Origin: Gnetum montanum
Lineage: Eukaryota > Streptophyta > Gnetopsida > Gnetales > Gnetaceae
DNA: 44,148 nt
Direction: 5' to 3'
Assembly: GCA_015680685.1 (NCBI GenBank)
Contig: MNCI01009367.1
Coordinates: 806-44,953 of the forward strand
Positions 10,356 to 21,799 of the stretch are shown in pieces; positions within the stretch are counted from its first letter, which is position 1; every line of letters starts with the position of its first letter. Under the pieces are notes generated by a model. That model ran no database searches, was not told where the DNA came from, and worked only from the letters and a program-made list of their open reading frames with translations. A program made the translations under genes and the position numbers.

Positions 10356-12248
10356 TACCCCCATGACTGAATGAAAACTCGTACTCGAGTTCCTTACAAA
10401 ATATTGGGAAGGTATGGGATTATTGACTTGAATGACAACTAATGGTGAATGGGGTGAAATGTGAACGAATCAACATTACAATACATGGCAACATTAGTGT
10501 TCATAACTACAAGAGTGAACACTATACACAATTGACATCCAGGCTTATTTGGCAACTGAGAGAGAAGAGAGAGAGAGAAAAGAAAGGAGAAGACGTGTTG
10601 CTGCGATGCCAAGATTGTGCCTTCCTTTGTCCATCCATGCACGCACCATCAATCTTGTGCCTTGCACAATTGTTCCAGCACTAATCCATCCTAAGTGTTT
10701 CCTCCAGGTCCAATCCATTGTTGTATGATTGCTATATGCACACACAACATAGTCACATATGAGCAAGGATAAGTAAATTACAATACAATCGATACCTTGC
10801 TTCAATGTAAGGTCCATTGGCTGAGTTGTGATATGGCTGATATGGATTCTAGAGATATAACATTGGTGACGATCCAAGGTGTAGGGGTTAGGAGAAATTG
10901 AAAAAATTGGACAAGGGCCCCCATGATTAAGAGCAGTCCTCTGGCAATGATAGAATGGAAAAAGATAAGGAATAAGAAAGATGGAGAAAAAGAAACAACG
11001 GTAACACCGATAAAATGGATGTTAGAAGTGGGAATGAACAAAACAAATGTTGATTGTAGAAATGTTTAAGGGGAAGAAGGTATTTGATGCACCAAATAGT
11101 AATGCTATTATGCCCTGACAAATCCACATTCAAAGAATCCATAGGCTCTGGAAATGTCATTTGGGAGCAAGAGTTAAAGACTTAACCCCAAGAATTCACC
11201 AAAGAGAAAACAATATATCAACCAAAATATATACTACTGATACAACCGACAATGAGGTGGAGAATAGAGAAAGAATGATGGGAAGAAGAGAATGGAATAA
11301 AGTCCCAAGAATAAGGTGGTGTACAACCCCTTGTGTATTTTTGGTTAATGTGATTGAGTAGATCTCATTCCAAATCCAGCCTCAAACAATCCACATCCAG
11401 TGACTTCACATTAATACACTTGGCCAATCCATCCACTTGAAGTAACAAAAATGCTTTTGCCAAAGAGTCACCACCATTTTGAGGAAATGAGAAAGGGAAA
11501 AGTAGGAAGTGGGAAAGGGCCTTAGTTAGAGGAAACATGTTTGTTTAGTTCCATAACCAATGCTTATAGCCCAAACGATTATTTTGTCTAAGGGGTGTGC
11601 TTTGAATTCTCACTATTTTTTTTTTTTTTTTGCGTGAGAACCACACCATGCAAAGACTTATTTTTATTGGCTCAACTTCCCAATAATGGAGCAATGTTAA
11701 AATGGTAAGAAAAACTCAAGAAGAAAACATCCAAGCACCCAAGAGAATGGCTAACAAAAATGTATCAAATCCCCTTGAAGTCACACCCTTTTCAGTTCTT
11801 GAGTCCTTCCTCAGTTTCAGAAATGTCCAGTCACCAATTCGTTAATAGTTTTATTATTAAGAAAGAGGCTGTACAATTCCTAGCCAAGAGAGACCATAGA
11901 AATTCATGAATGCATGGATGAAGTGGACTCATTACCAATTATATCAAAATAACCATACCTTAGTATCAACATTATAACTCAAAGGTAAAAACCAAACATT
12001 AGCAATTAATAGAATACAGTTCATACCACCATCAAGAGCACTTATTAGGTGATGAACCTAACAAAACAAACAAAGAAAAAAATAAGAACAAACAAAACAA
12101 ATATAAAAACAAGTAAAACAAATAATCACATAAAGAAACGAAAAAGTATAAATGATGTTGCAAACAAAAAGCAAGAAAAGTTAACGAAATTTGTAAAAAA
12201 AAAATGTGTAAAATAAAAACTTAAAAAGGAACTGAGCACCTCAATTGG
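10356..12248 (-). other. Family-A 3' untranslated region with polypurine tract
   Basis: Noncoding part of the element between integrase and 3' LTR. On the minus strand the tract GGGGGTA (10362-10356) abuts the LTR and would prime plus-strand synthesis. The same flank follows the old LTR at 29688. A GA-rich run lies at about 10558-10592. The proximal part (11760-12330) is collinear with 43577-44148, and the distal part (10560-11110) with 31445-32025, which shows these belong to one family. Short frames here are not conserved. Confidence 0.7.
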
Positions 12249-14453
12249 TTAGTAGAGGTGGCCATCTCCCCCATGACTGAGTTGGAAGGGGGAGATCTGA
12301 AATAGTGAGCAGGGTTGTCCCTTCTCAGAGGTATTATGTGCATTGACCGTTCTAAATTCATGGAAAGGTTTGGTCTATTGCACATTGACTAACAATCTCT
12401 TATCAGGGCTCTCAAGTTTGTATATGGTCATGGCCCCTGAAGGAAAGGTTGTATGAATAATTTAAGGTCCTTCCCACAATGTTTGAAATTTTGTGTGTTA
12501 TGGCACATGTGTGGGGTTCCAGTAGAGAACCTTATCTCCTGGTTGATACTTAACCTTTCGAATCTTCAAGTCATAATGTTGCTTATTATATGCCTTATGC
12601 AACTCATTTGATGACAAGGTAGCTAATCAGTTTTTGTCTAGCACGTTTCAAGTTGCCAACCTTTGTTTTTGTGCTAGATTAAGATCGAGGTGGAGGTCAC
12701 AAGCCATTGATAATATAGGAAGCTCAGTTTGAATTGGAAGCGTTGGAAGCTTTTCGTACACTAACTCATAGGGAGAGTAGCCTATAGGGAGTTTCTAAGT
12801 GAAGCGGTATGCCCAAAGAGCATCATTCAGTTTAGTGCTCCAATCTCACCTACACTTGCTAATTGTCCTTGTTAATATCTTAGTGATCTCCCTATTCGTG
12901 ACCTCATCTTGTCCATTAGCTTGGGGGTGATAAGGTGTAGTCAATTTATGTTCAACCCGTAAGCGTTGCATTAACTTTCGAAAAGTTGCACCTGTGAAAT
13001 GTGTTCCATTATCTGAAATAAGTGCACATGGCACACCAAACCTATTTCCGATTTGTTGTTGCACAAATCATGTAGTTGTAGATGATGTGCAGTCTGTAAC
13101 AATAGCTACTTCATCCCATTTTGTTAGATAGTCTATGGCAACTACAATGTAAGCTTTTCCATTGGACATTGGTGTAATGGGCCTCATAAAGTCTATTCCC
13201 CAAATGTCGAAGGGTTGTAATGGTTAAATCCATTGTTGTAGGTCCTCCATTCTAGTAGTCATTCCCCCATCGCGTTGAAAGTGCTCACAAGATCGAACAA
13301 ATTGATGGACGTCCCAAAATAATGTTGGCCAGTAATATCCTGCAAGTAAGATCTTAATAGTTGTTCGTCTCCCCACATAGTGATCCCCACAAGGGCCCTC
13401 ATGAGCATCTTGAAGAACTCTCAGTTGGTCTACCTCGGGCACGCACCATCAAACCAAGCCATCAGGACAAACTTTGTAAAGTTGTCCGTTGATCTCCATG
13501 AAGTATGTGGCTTTATGAAGAAACTATTATTTCTTCCTAAAGTCCAACTCTTGTGTTGTTTGTTGGGTAAGGAGATAGGTGAGAATGCTACTATACTAGT
13601 TCGTCTCCATGGTTGGTTATTTACTATGACAAAGAGGGCTTCATCAGGAAAATGATTAGACATTACATATTCATCCTCTTTGCTATCCCAGTGCAACTGA
13701 GATAAATGATCTACAACTATGTTCTCGGTGCCTTTTCGATCGACCATCGTTAAATCGAACTCCTATAGGATTACCAGCCATCATATAATACAAGGGCTAA
13801 TCATTGGCTTGTTCATGAGGAACCAGATTGCACTATGATCTGTGTGGATGAACACTTTATAACCTAACACATAGTGCCTAAACTTATCAAGTGCAAACAC
13901 TACAACCATTAACTCTTTCTCTATAGTTGTGTAGTTAAGTTGTGCACTAAAGATACTCCTACTTGCATAGTGGATGTAGTAAGGACGTTTTTGGTCTTCT
14001 AACTGTGTAAGTACGGCTCCTAAAGCATAATTGGATGCGTCGATCATTATATGGAACGGTCTAGACTAGTTAGGAGCTTGTAGAATGGAAGTTTCTACAA
14101 GCTTTTGTTTTAGAGTTTGGAATGCTCGTTCACATTCCCTAGTCCATTTGAATGATATGTCCTTCTTTATTAGCTCTACCAATGGTTTGGCAATCTTGGA
14201 GAAGCTCTCAATGAATCTCCTATAGTAGCCATTGTGTCCAAGGAATGACCGAATGTCTTTGATAGTTTTCAGTTGCTGAGTGATTCCTTAGATGACCCTA
14301 ATTTTGTTTGGGTCTACTTCTATTCTTGCCTATGAAACTTTATGCCCAAGTACTTCGCCTTCTTGGACCATTAAATGGCTTTTTTGCCAGTTGAGCCTTA
14401 AATTAGTTTCTACGCATCAACTCTTGCTCTAATTGGTCCAAGGCTTAGTCAAA
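12249..14453 (-). pseudogene. Family-A pol: RT C-terminus, RNase H, integrase
   Basis: Degenerate polyprotein segment. From the right end it encodes the RT thumb region (HLMVQEG, then the YYRRFIESF motif). The RNase H follows: IMIDASNYALGAVL, IEKELMVVVFALDKFR, then HTDHSAI. A linker contains RKGTENIVVDHLSQL. The integrase zinc domain has H..H in HEGPCGDHY, but the second cysteine of the C..C pair is Phe (SCEHFQ). The core has GIDFM, SDNGTHF and Glu in GQDEVTNRE, and the C-terminal part has GYSPYELVYEKLPTLP. Several stops interrupt the frame. It begins just after the FMDDFS catalytic motif, which is absent on this strand and present on the opposite one. Confidence 0.8.
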
Positions 14454-17045
14454 ACTTTTCTTAAAATTGTAAAGGAGTCTAGGGAGAGAGGTAGTGACCA
14501 TGAAAAAAAGAAAAAGAGAGAAGTGGAAAATGCACATAACAAGGGTAAGGGCAAAATGGCCATCATAGAAGAGGTTGTGGATTCAGACACAGACAATGAT
14601 GGTGGATGTGAGATATGCCAATACGACAATCCTAAGAGATGTTGCCCAGTGATCTCACATCTACAAGAGTTTGGGGTCTATGCACTCAACCCAGGACTTA
14701 ATAAATGGTAGGCACCTCGACGGTTACCTTATTCCCAGGGTAACTCAAAGCAGTTCCACCAACCTTTAACATATTATCCAAGTGAAACTCCACCATAATC
14801 TATTGAGAAATATCAATAATGGCAATACCCATAGTCATGGGGGATGCCACCACCAAGGCAACAGTACCCCTACTGGCAACCAGACCCATATGGCTACTAC
14901 ATGTAGCATCCAATATCTCCACGTGACTCTGTTAGTCACGTTACACCACAACATCACTACCAAGCTCGTGAGTATTATAGAACTCCTTCTCCCAAGGGAG
15001 ATAATCCACAAACATACCATCCTTCAAATCCATCCGTAACTCTCACACCAATAGCTCCATTACCACCCGCTACAGCAATGCAAGGGGAACTCCCTACTGA
15101 ACCGCAGCAATGCAATGCCACGAGGGCTATGAATCCTTAATCCGCTATTGGTTCTGACAACCATATGAAGAAAATATCTTTCTTCAAAACCAACAGTCCA
15201 ACCAAGCCCTTACAACCACAAGCGGTTGAACCTTTGAACGCCTCCCCATCAAAGAAAGCTTCAAAGTCCCCTTTGAACCAAACACCAAGCTCAACGCATA
15301 TGGTTATGTTAACACATATCGTTACTGACTGGATTAAGGTTGGCCACCTTCCCAGGAAATTATCTGATCTTGGAAGCCCTCTAAACTATCTCCAAATCAT
15401 TGGGAATGAGCCATGCAAAGCTCTTCTGGATTCAGGTTCTGGAGTCAACCTAATATCACAAGAAATTTACAAAGCCTGGAACCTACCTCCATTAAAGAAG
15501 AGCAATATTCACCTAGAGTTGGCCAACCAGTCCATCACTATTCCCTTGGGACTGGTGGAGGACATCATTACCACTGTGTGTGGGTGGTCGTACCCAGCTG
15601 ATTTCCTAGTGACATAAGTGAATGATGGTAAAGGGGACTTCCCAATAATAATGGGGAGGGCATGGCTAAGTACTATAGATGCACACCTAGGAATCCACAA
15701 TCTTTCCCTAGAAGTATCTAAGGATAACACTTTTGGAAAGATCGAGAAGAATAAGGTTCCATGTATCGCATACAATGATAGAGGGTATAATTATGTGCAG
15801 AGATCATGGGTTGTGCAAAGTTTAGCATTACCTGCATGCAACCGGTGTGTACAAGATATTTAACATACAAAAGTGCTTGTATGCAGTAGCTACATGACAA
15901 GAAGACACCTAGTGGCTGATAGCTGATCAAGAGAGGAATTCACTAATGTGCATGGAACTAACTAAGGGAATAACTTGCGCTTACATTGAAAGAATAGATG
16001 CACTAGAGCAATTCTGTTACCAACTTCCAAGCCTTAACCTTGAAAACATCAACTGGGGGAAGTTGAAAATTCCTGAAAAATTCAAACAAGAGCCCCTAGA
16101 ATTGAAACCATTGCCCACTGGTCTGGAATATATAACCCTTGAAAATGGAAAACCAGTAATCATCAATGTAAGACTTGCTTCCAAACAGAAAGGAAGACTA
16201 CTAAAAGTAATAAACCAGTGGTCAAAAGCCTTTGCCTGGTCATATCCTGAATTAACTAGAATAGATCCTAGGATATGCCAACATAGGATTTACACTGATC
16301 CCTCCATGAAACCTCGAAAACAACCGTAAAGGTAATGGAACCCAAAATTGAAGCAAGTAGTAAACGAAGAAATAGAACAACTTCTTAAGGCTGGGTTCAT
16401 ATATCCCATTGCTGATAGCGAATGGGTTAGCCCTCTGGTGATCGTTCCTAAAAAGGGAGGCAAATGGAGGATGTTCATAGATTTTAGGCTATTGAACATG
16501 GCAACATTTAAGGATCACTTTCCGTTGCCATTCATTGACCAAGTCTTAGACACCATAGCAGGGCATCGCTATTATAGTTTTCTGGATGGCTATAGTGGAT
16601 ACAACCAATTACGAATAGCCCTAGAAGATCAAGCCAGGACAACGTTCACTAGCCATTGGGGAATGTTTGTACATAAAAAAATGTCTTTTAGCTTGTGCAA
16701 TGTGCCTGAAATGTTTCAACGCCTAGTTCTAAGCATATTCCAATAGTAGATAGGAAACAAAGTGGAAGTCTTTATGGATGACTTCTCCACTTATCAAACA
16801 AGTTTTTACCAAGCCTTAGACCGATTAGAGAAAGTGCTAAAAAGACGTGTAGAAACCAACTTAAGGCTCAATTAGCAGAAAAGCCATTTAATGGTCCAAG
16901 AAGGTGTAGTACTTGGGCATAAGGTTTCGCATTTAGAAATAGAGGTAGACCTAGATAAAGTTAGGGTCATCCAAGGAATCACCTGTCAACCGAAAACTTT
17001 CAAAGACATTCATTCATTCCTTAGATAAACTAGCTAGAGCTTCGT
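14453..17045 (+). pseudogene. Family-A gag C-terminus, protease and RT in opposite orientation
   Basis: This block runs against the rest of the element. It encodes the gag C-terminus with a zinc-knuckle-like CEICQYDNPKRCC (His of the sister copy replaced by Asn). The aspartic protease has ALLDSGSGVNLIS and the later IIMGRAWLSTID. RT follows, with SEWVSPLVIVPKKGGKWRM, FLDGYSGYNQ and VFMDDFS, then DKVRVIQGIT near the end. The clade fits Athila/Tat. Stops fall at several points. About 230 bp of its RT end (16800-17045) is also present on the minus strand at 14453-14225, so the two strands overlap in content. Homology starts abruptly at FLKIVKES near 14453. Confidence 0.8.
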
Positions 17046-17086
17046 GAAAATGAAATTTTATTACTCATCATTGAGTACCCATCTTC

Positions 17087-17942
17087 TATGCCTTGATTCC
17101 TCATAGTGCCCTTGTCCTTTTTCTCGACTGTCTCATCGATGTCTTTCACTTCATTTTCCCTTATCATCGTGATTGGTTTTCTCTATGATTGCATCCAAAC
17201 ACTGAAGGAGAGGGTGAAGGTGACAATGAAGGTGAAGAAGAAGGAGAACCATTTCCATGATGATGTTTTCTACCTTTTCTTTGGTGGTCTCGGCCTCGGT
17301 CGTGATCACGATCAAAATGTCCGTCCTTTCGTGTGTTCGTGTTCCTTCATTGAACAATTCGTGTTCGTGAGTATCAGAACCAAGGTTGGCAATAGTAGAG
17401 TGGAGGTTTTGATATACTACCTCTTAACCAATGTCAGGAGGAGGAACATCATTTTGTGGGGAACCTGTTGAAGCAGGTTCACCATCCTCAATTTCGCTCA
17501 AAACATGCGGAGCGTCATGGGGCCATTTACCTTTCAAGGATGTATGGTATCTCTCTTGTTGCAAGTCCCTTTGACATTGTGCTTCTGTGGGATGATAGTC
17601 CCTTGAGTCATGATTGCATCCAACGTATTCTACGTATAAAAGCAGCATGCATATTTGTGTGAGAGCACGAAGGAGCATGTTGGGAACTGATTGGTCTGGA
17701 GGCAACACTATGTTACCCTCCAAGTATTTCCAATGCATTTGTTCTCTTCGTGGAGAATAAAGGTGAAATCAGGTACATACTCATCAGGATGAGTATATAT
17801 ACCACACGAAACTGTTGAAGAACTGGCCAATCCTAGTTACGTGTATTATGCCGCCGACTGCCTCTTATGTTAGTCCTAGGCGGTGAAGTGCTCTAATGCA
17901 AAGAAGAAGATATCTTGTCTTGTTTGGTGTGCAATGTACCAT
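17087..17942 (-). pseudogene. Family-A gag N-terminal part
   Basis: It is collinear with 38663-39515 of the third copy. The start is the ATG at 17942-17940 (MVHCTPNKT; MVNSTLNKT in the sister). An early frameshift follows. The best segment contains LEGNIVLPPD and VPNMLLRAL, which are conserved between the copies. A spacer rich in Asp, Gly and His comes next. The homology breaks at about 17087, and some 40 bp of unplaced filler joins it to the inverted block. Confidence 0.7.
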
Positions 17943-18037
17943 TGTGTTATCTTTCTTTGATTAACCCTAAGGATTTGTTCTAACGTTCCAATGGTATGAA
18001 TGATTTCCTATGTTCTACGCAGCACACAAACAACTAA

Positions 18038-18057
18038 GTCCCCGACAACAGTGCCAA
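18038..18057 (-). promoter_or_regulatory. Family-A primer-binding site
   Basis: TTGGCACTGTTGTCGGGGAC directly abuts the inner end of the LTR on the minus strand. It resembles the tRNA-complementary site of Athila/Tat elements (TGGCGCCGTTGCCGGGGA). It fixes the orientation of this element and identifies 18058-18872 as the 5' LTR. Confidence 0.75.
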
Positions 18058-18872
18058 TGATGAGTGGCGAGGTACCCCTACACTCAACCATATGAATACG
18101 AGCATTTCACGCATGATCCAGTTGAACTCCAAGGACTAAGTTATTACATGCCTTAATGTAACACTCAGGGTTAATCAATCGTTGTCTTCCCAAACTTACT
18201 TGTATTGTCATGGTTGCATGGATAAGTAAGCTTGAGGTACATGATTTTTATAGCTTTTATATTTTTTATGTCTTCTGCTAATAAAGGAGAGGGAGAGAGA
18301 ACTAAGTGGCTAACTTACATTAACTATTCATTAACTAGTTTCTAAATGTTCCTAACACTAGTATCCGTTCCCACTTGCCGTACACATCCTGAACCAGTGC
18401 AACACTGCTAGGATTACCAAACGCTAATCGTTACTGGGTTACCAAGCGCTACACGCATGCTTGAAGCGGTTGTACTGAGTATACTTAACTAAGAGAGTCG
18501 AAGGTTAAGAGAGAGATTAATTAACTAAGAAATCATTAAACATTCAACAATAATTAATTACTAATTAGCTTAATCTGTATGCTGTAATCTTTATCATAAA
18601 GTTCGTCTTTATTGCCGTACACAAAATTTTGCTCAGGTACAAATTGCTCGAATAAAGATCCGTTCACTCTATGGCTCCTATTGCGGGCACACAGAAATAA
18701 TTCTAACTCTAGAATAACAAAATTGCAAGAATCTAGCTAAGGGTCTAAGTCTAACTACCTTGGAACCAAAGGTGCCGCCTCTTATTTATAGAAGATGAGG
18801 CAGGACGCGATATCGTGTGGTGGATGTGATATCACGTATGTGATATCGCATACACGATATCGTGGCTCATCA
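18058..18872 (-). repeat. Family-A 5' LTR (815 bp)
   Basis: Bounded by TGATGAG/CTCATCA. TATA box TATAAATAAG lies on the minus strand at 18790-18781. The 82 bp between LTR start and TATA is mostly a dyad array with GATATC at 18809, 18828, 18842 and 18856. It is about 47 bp longer than its partner at 9588, mainly because of that array. Confidence 0.85.
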
Positions 18873-19280
18873 ATCATATTGGCTATATGTCTTGGGTTGA
18901 AATTGAATCAAATTGTTTTAGGTTCCAACCCCTCCTCAAGGCACTCTTTTATTGATCAACATACTATTCTTATAACATACAAAAATAACAATGAGGTATT
19001 ACTTTTGATTTGGAAGCTCCATGGATTCGATTTGGTGGGGAATGTTTGAGTTATGAAGTTCTAATTTGATTATACATGTTTGTGGTAAATATTGTTAAAA
19101 AAAAGTTGTGGATTTTGACGCCTCTATTATAATGTACAATTGCTAGTGATAGATAGCTTAAGTGGTTAGCTCATAGTCTTGCTAGGTAAGAGGGTGCTAG
19201 TTTGAAACACAATTAAGGAATTGTTATATTGTTTTATAATTACTTCAAAGTATCATGTCAACTATATCACTTGATGACAT

Positions 19281-19785
19281 GTTTCAAGCAAAGATATAAT
19301 TAAATACTCTTTTAAAAAAAAACAATAAGGTGTTGACCTAGTAATAAGACTCTTGATTCAAAATTCCAAGTTCTAAACAAAACACACTTGAACCTCTCAA
19401 AAACAAACAAATAAAAACATTTAAATGTTAAAACTTCAAATTTTAATAGAAAGTAGAAATTGAAAGGGCATAGAAAAATCAAATGAAATTTGTATCATAC
19501 TTACCCAAGACATTTGGTAAAAGGATATACTGCATTTTGTTTCAAGCAAAGATACAATTAAATACTCTTTTTCAAAAAACAATGACCTAGTAATAAGATT
19601 CTTAATTTCTAACTCCTGGTTCCAAACAAAGCACGCGTTAACCTCTCGAAAATAAACAAACAAAAACATTTAAATGTTAAAACTTTGAATTTCAATAAAA
19701 GCAGAAATTGAAAGCACATAGAAAAATCAAATAAAATTCGTATCGTACTTTTCCCATACATGTGGTAAAATGATATACTGCATTT
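19281..19785. repeat. 258-bp tandem duplication
   Basis: Two adjacent copies (19281-19538 and 19539-19785) start GTTTCAAGCAAAGATA and end near GATATACTGCATTT. They differ by scattered substitutions and small gaps. They end about 220 bp upstream of the pyruvate-carrier start codon. The preceding 18873-19280 stretch is AT-rich with no recognised gene. Confidence 0.85.
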
Positions 19786-20007
19786 CCGATCCGGTATGTC
19801 AATGTGTGTTTCTAAATTCGATTGAAGTTCTGATTTCCTTCCAATCTTGACGGATAAACTGCAAACAAGGGCAACAGTTTTTTCACAGCAAAGGAGGTAG
19901 ATTTCATCTAACTTTGTTGTGCTACATCAAAATCTCATTTCGTTGGTGTTTATATTATGCTTTTGCTCAATTTGATTCAGTCAGTTTGTAACAGAATTTG
20001 CGAGAAG

Positions 20008-20432
20008 ATGGCAGCAACTTTTAAAGCTTTCTTGAACAGTCCCGTTGGGCCTAAAACCACACATTTTTGGGGCCCCGTCACCAATTGGGGTTTCGTAGTT
20101 GCTGTGAGCATTCTCTCCTTATTTTATTTTTTTCTTCTTGAGTTTTTTTCCCCTGGTGGAATATAATTTTCTTAAGGATGTTTTGAAAACTCATCGGATA
20201 TACATTTCTACTATCAAAAGATTCAGCGGGTCTGTTGATGCAATAAAGTTTCAGTTTCATAATTCCAAGAATAAAAAATTTGTATATTTTCAAATTTCAG
20301 TATGTTACTGCGGATTGCTGGATTCTTCGAATGGGGAAAGCGAGCAATTGACCATGAGATTATGGCATGGTTTGCAGGGTTTGGCTGATATGCATAAACC
20401 GCCTGACATGATATCAGGGAACATGACGACAG
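20008..20432 (+). CDS. MPC1: Mitochondrial pyruvate carrier 1, exons 1-2 (partial)
   Basis: Exon 1 (20008-20103) encodes 32 residues with FKAFLNSPVGPKTTHFWGP and NWGFVVA. Donor GTGAGC follows. Exon 2 (20378-20432, after TTTGCAG) encodes GLADMHKPPDMISGNMTT and ends at donor GTAAAT in phase 1. These match the N-terminal half of plant MPC1, which with MPC2 forms the inner-membrane importer of pyruvate into mitochondria. The family is about 110 residues, so roughly half is present. The remaining part (family AMCVYSALFMRFAW onward) was not found in the next 3.7 kb, before an unrelated kinase starts. Either a long intron follows or this is a truncated duplicate. Both visible exons keep frame and splice sites. 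The first ATG with family similarity was chosen; an upstream in-frame ATG at 19957 lies in probable leader. Confidence 0.8.
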
Positions 20433-21100
20433 GTAAATGTTGTACTCGTTTTGGTGTTGTAGTATGCCGCTAATTTAAAGTTTTTCTTTGTTTTTATAGT
20501 TTTAAGAATTATGAGATTAGATGCTCGATTAAGCCATTTAAGTTAAAATATTATTTTTACGGAAATTTTTGGACTTTTTTCGAGGGTTTGACAAGCATTT
20601 GCTAATATTTCAGTTGTTTCAATGAAGGTGTTAGTGCTTATTTCAATTGTTTGATGTTGTATTTTTAATTTTAAAAAATCAATAATGATTCAGTAGTCTT
20701 TCAATTTATTGCTAGTATATGCTAGGAAGGATGACCTGACAGGGTAAGAGCTTTGAACAAGGATGTTGACGTGGCAGTCATTGGTAGGACATAAAAATGC
20801 TAACGAACTGCTGCAAAAAGCATGTCAAGCAATAACTGATATGCTGAATTGTAAATGAACAATAACCAGGATTGATATTTATTCACATATTTCCAAGCTG
20901 AGTTCATGATTAGCTTAACCACTTATGTGTTTTTTACTAAGTTATTCCCAACTCACACTGATTCTGACGTTTTCATTTATAAAATTTAGTGTTCAGCACT
21001 AGGTTTGGCATATGAGCTTGTAGATTAACTGTTGAAAATTTAATTTATCTTTCTATAGAGACTTTGGGGTTGTATTTAAGAATTAAAACAAAGAAATGCA
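20433..21100. other. Possible MPC1 intron or spacer
   Basis: AT-rich, no exon recognised. The missing MPC1 third exon was searched for by eye and not seen. Confidence 0.4.
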
Positions 21101-21119
21101 GGTAGATCACATACAAAAT

Positions 21120-21423
21120 TTAGCTGTGCCATGAGAAAATGTTAGGCTTCAGTAGCCAATACTTTTCTATACAAAAACATGCCTTCATCACTAGACAAAA
21201 TGGCCCAGGTTTGCCACGTCTAGCATCCAAATGTGTATAAGCAAAAAACACTTCTCCTAACAAGGCCAACTGATTTGAGCTGATGTTTGACAATGTTGCC
21301 AATGGTATCCATATCGACAACCTGGTCCTTATTGATAATATGTCCAACGTCCAGTCTCACTGGTAAATGCAACTGTTCAAACTCCACAATATTATTCATC
21401 GGAATACCATTGATTGATGCCAC
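21120..21423 (-). other. Unrecognised degenerate coding-like stretch
   Basis: Two overlapping minus-strand frames read like one protein with a frameshift. The first has MASINGIPMNNIVEFEQLHL, then KSVGLVRRSVFC. The second continues past the shift as SSDEGMFLYRKVLA. Composition looks protein-like, but I do not recognise it. It lies beside a gag scrap on the other strand and may be transposon-derived. Confidence 0.25.
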
Positions 21424-21469
21424 GAAGGACTAAGTCAGACTCATATGTGCATCCACAAGTAGATAATTT

Positions 21470-21720
21470 TTAAAATCACAATTCAAATCCTTTACCACCA
21501 GTGCCACCACCTGCTATGCAAGGTGAGTTGCCATCATAATTGCAATACAGGAAAGCTACAAGGGTAGTGAACAATCAAATAGAGAATCCTACCAGCAACA
21601 CTAAGGGTCAAATGAAGAAATGTCCTTTCTTTAGGACAAGTCCTGAAAAGGCTAGTAGAATTAGAGCTTCATCAAGACCAAATTCCTCTACCACAAATTC
21701 TGTTGACAACTTTACTATGT
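21470..21720 (+). mobile_element. Family-A-like gag fragment
   Basis: The plus-strand frame contains LPPVPPPAMQGELPS, then KKCPFFRTSPEKASR. It aligns with the gag-protease linker of family A (LPPAPAMQGKLPTQP ... RISFFKTNSPTK at 40980-41130). It is a short diverged relic without LTRs nearby. Confidence 0.5.
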
Positions 21721-21799
21721 TGACAACTTTGACATATTTGATGTTGTTACAGTCTCTTCAATTTACTATGTTGACAATTTTGATAAATTTTTGCTAGTG

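Larger units (their letters stand above)
9588..18872 (-). mobile_element. Athila-like Ty3 element (family A) with inverted centre
   Basis: The element runs on the minus strand: 5' LTR (18872-18058), primer-binding site, gag N-terminus (17942-17087), an opposite-strand block (14453-17045), RT C-terminus/RNase H/integrase (14453-12249), a long 3' untranslated region, a polypurine tract, and 3' LTR (10355-9588). Both LTRs have the terminal repeat TGATGAG...CTCATCA. The coding parts resemble the Athila/Tat clade: FLDGYSGYNQ and VFMDDFS in RT, and SDNGTHF plus PYHPQANGQ in integrase. Numerous stops mean no copy here can be active. The outer flanks (GTACA left, ATCAT right) do not form a target duplication. 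Confidence 0.8.

Noticed and set aside
10442-11361. Several overlapping 60-110-codon frames on both strands
   Set aside because: They lie in the family-A 3' untranslated region. The sister copy at 31445-32025 does not keep the frames.
14453-17045. Simple inversion of the element centre
   Set aside because: RT is present on both strands for about 230 bp and about 860 bp of gag is missing, so a clean inversion does not explain the structure.
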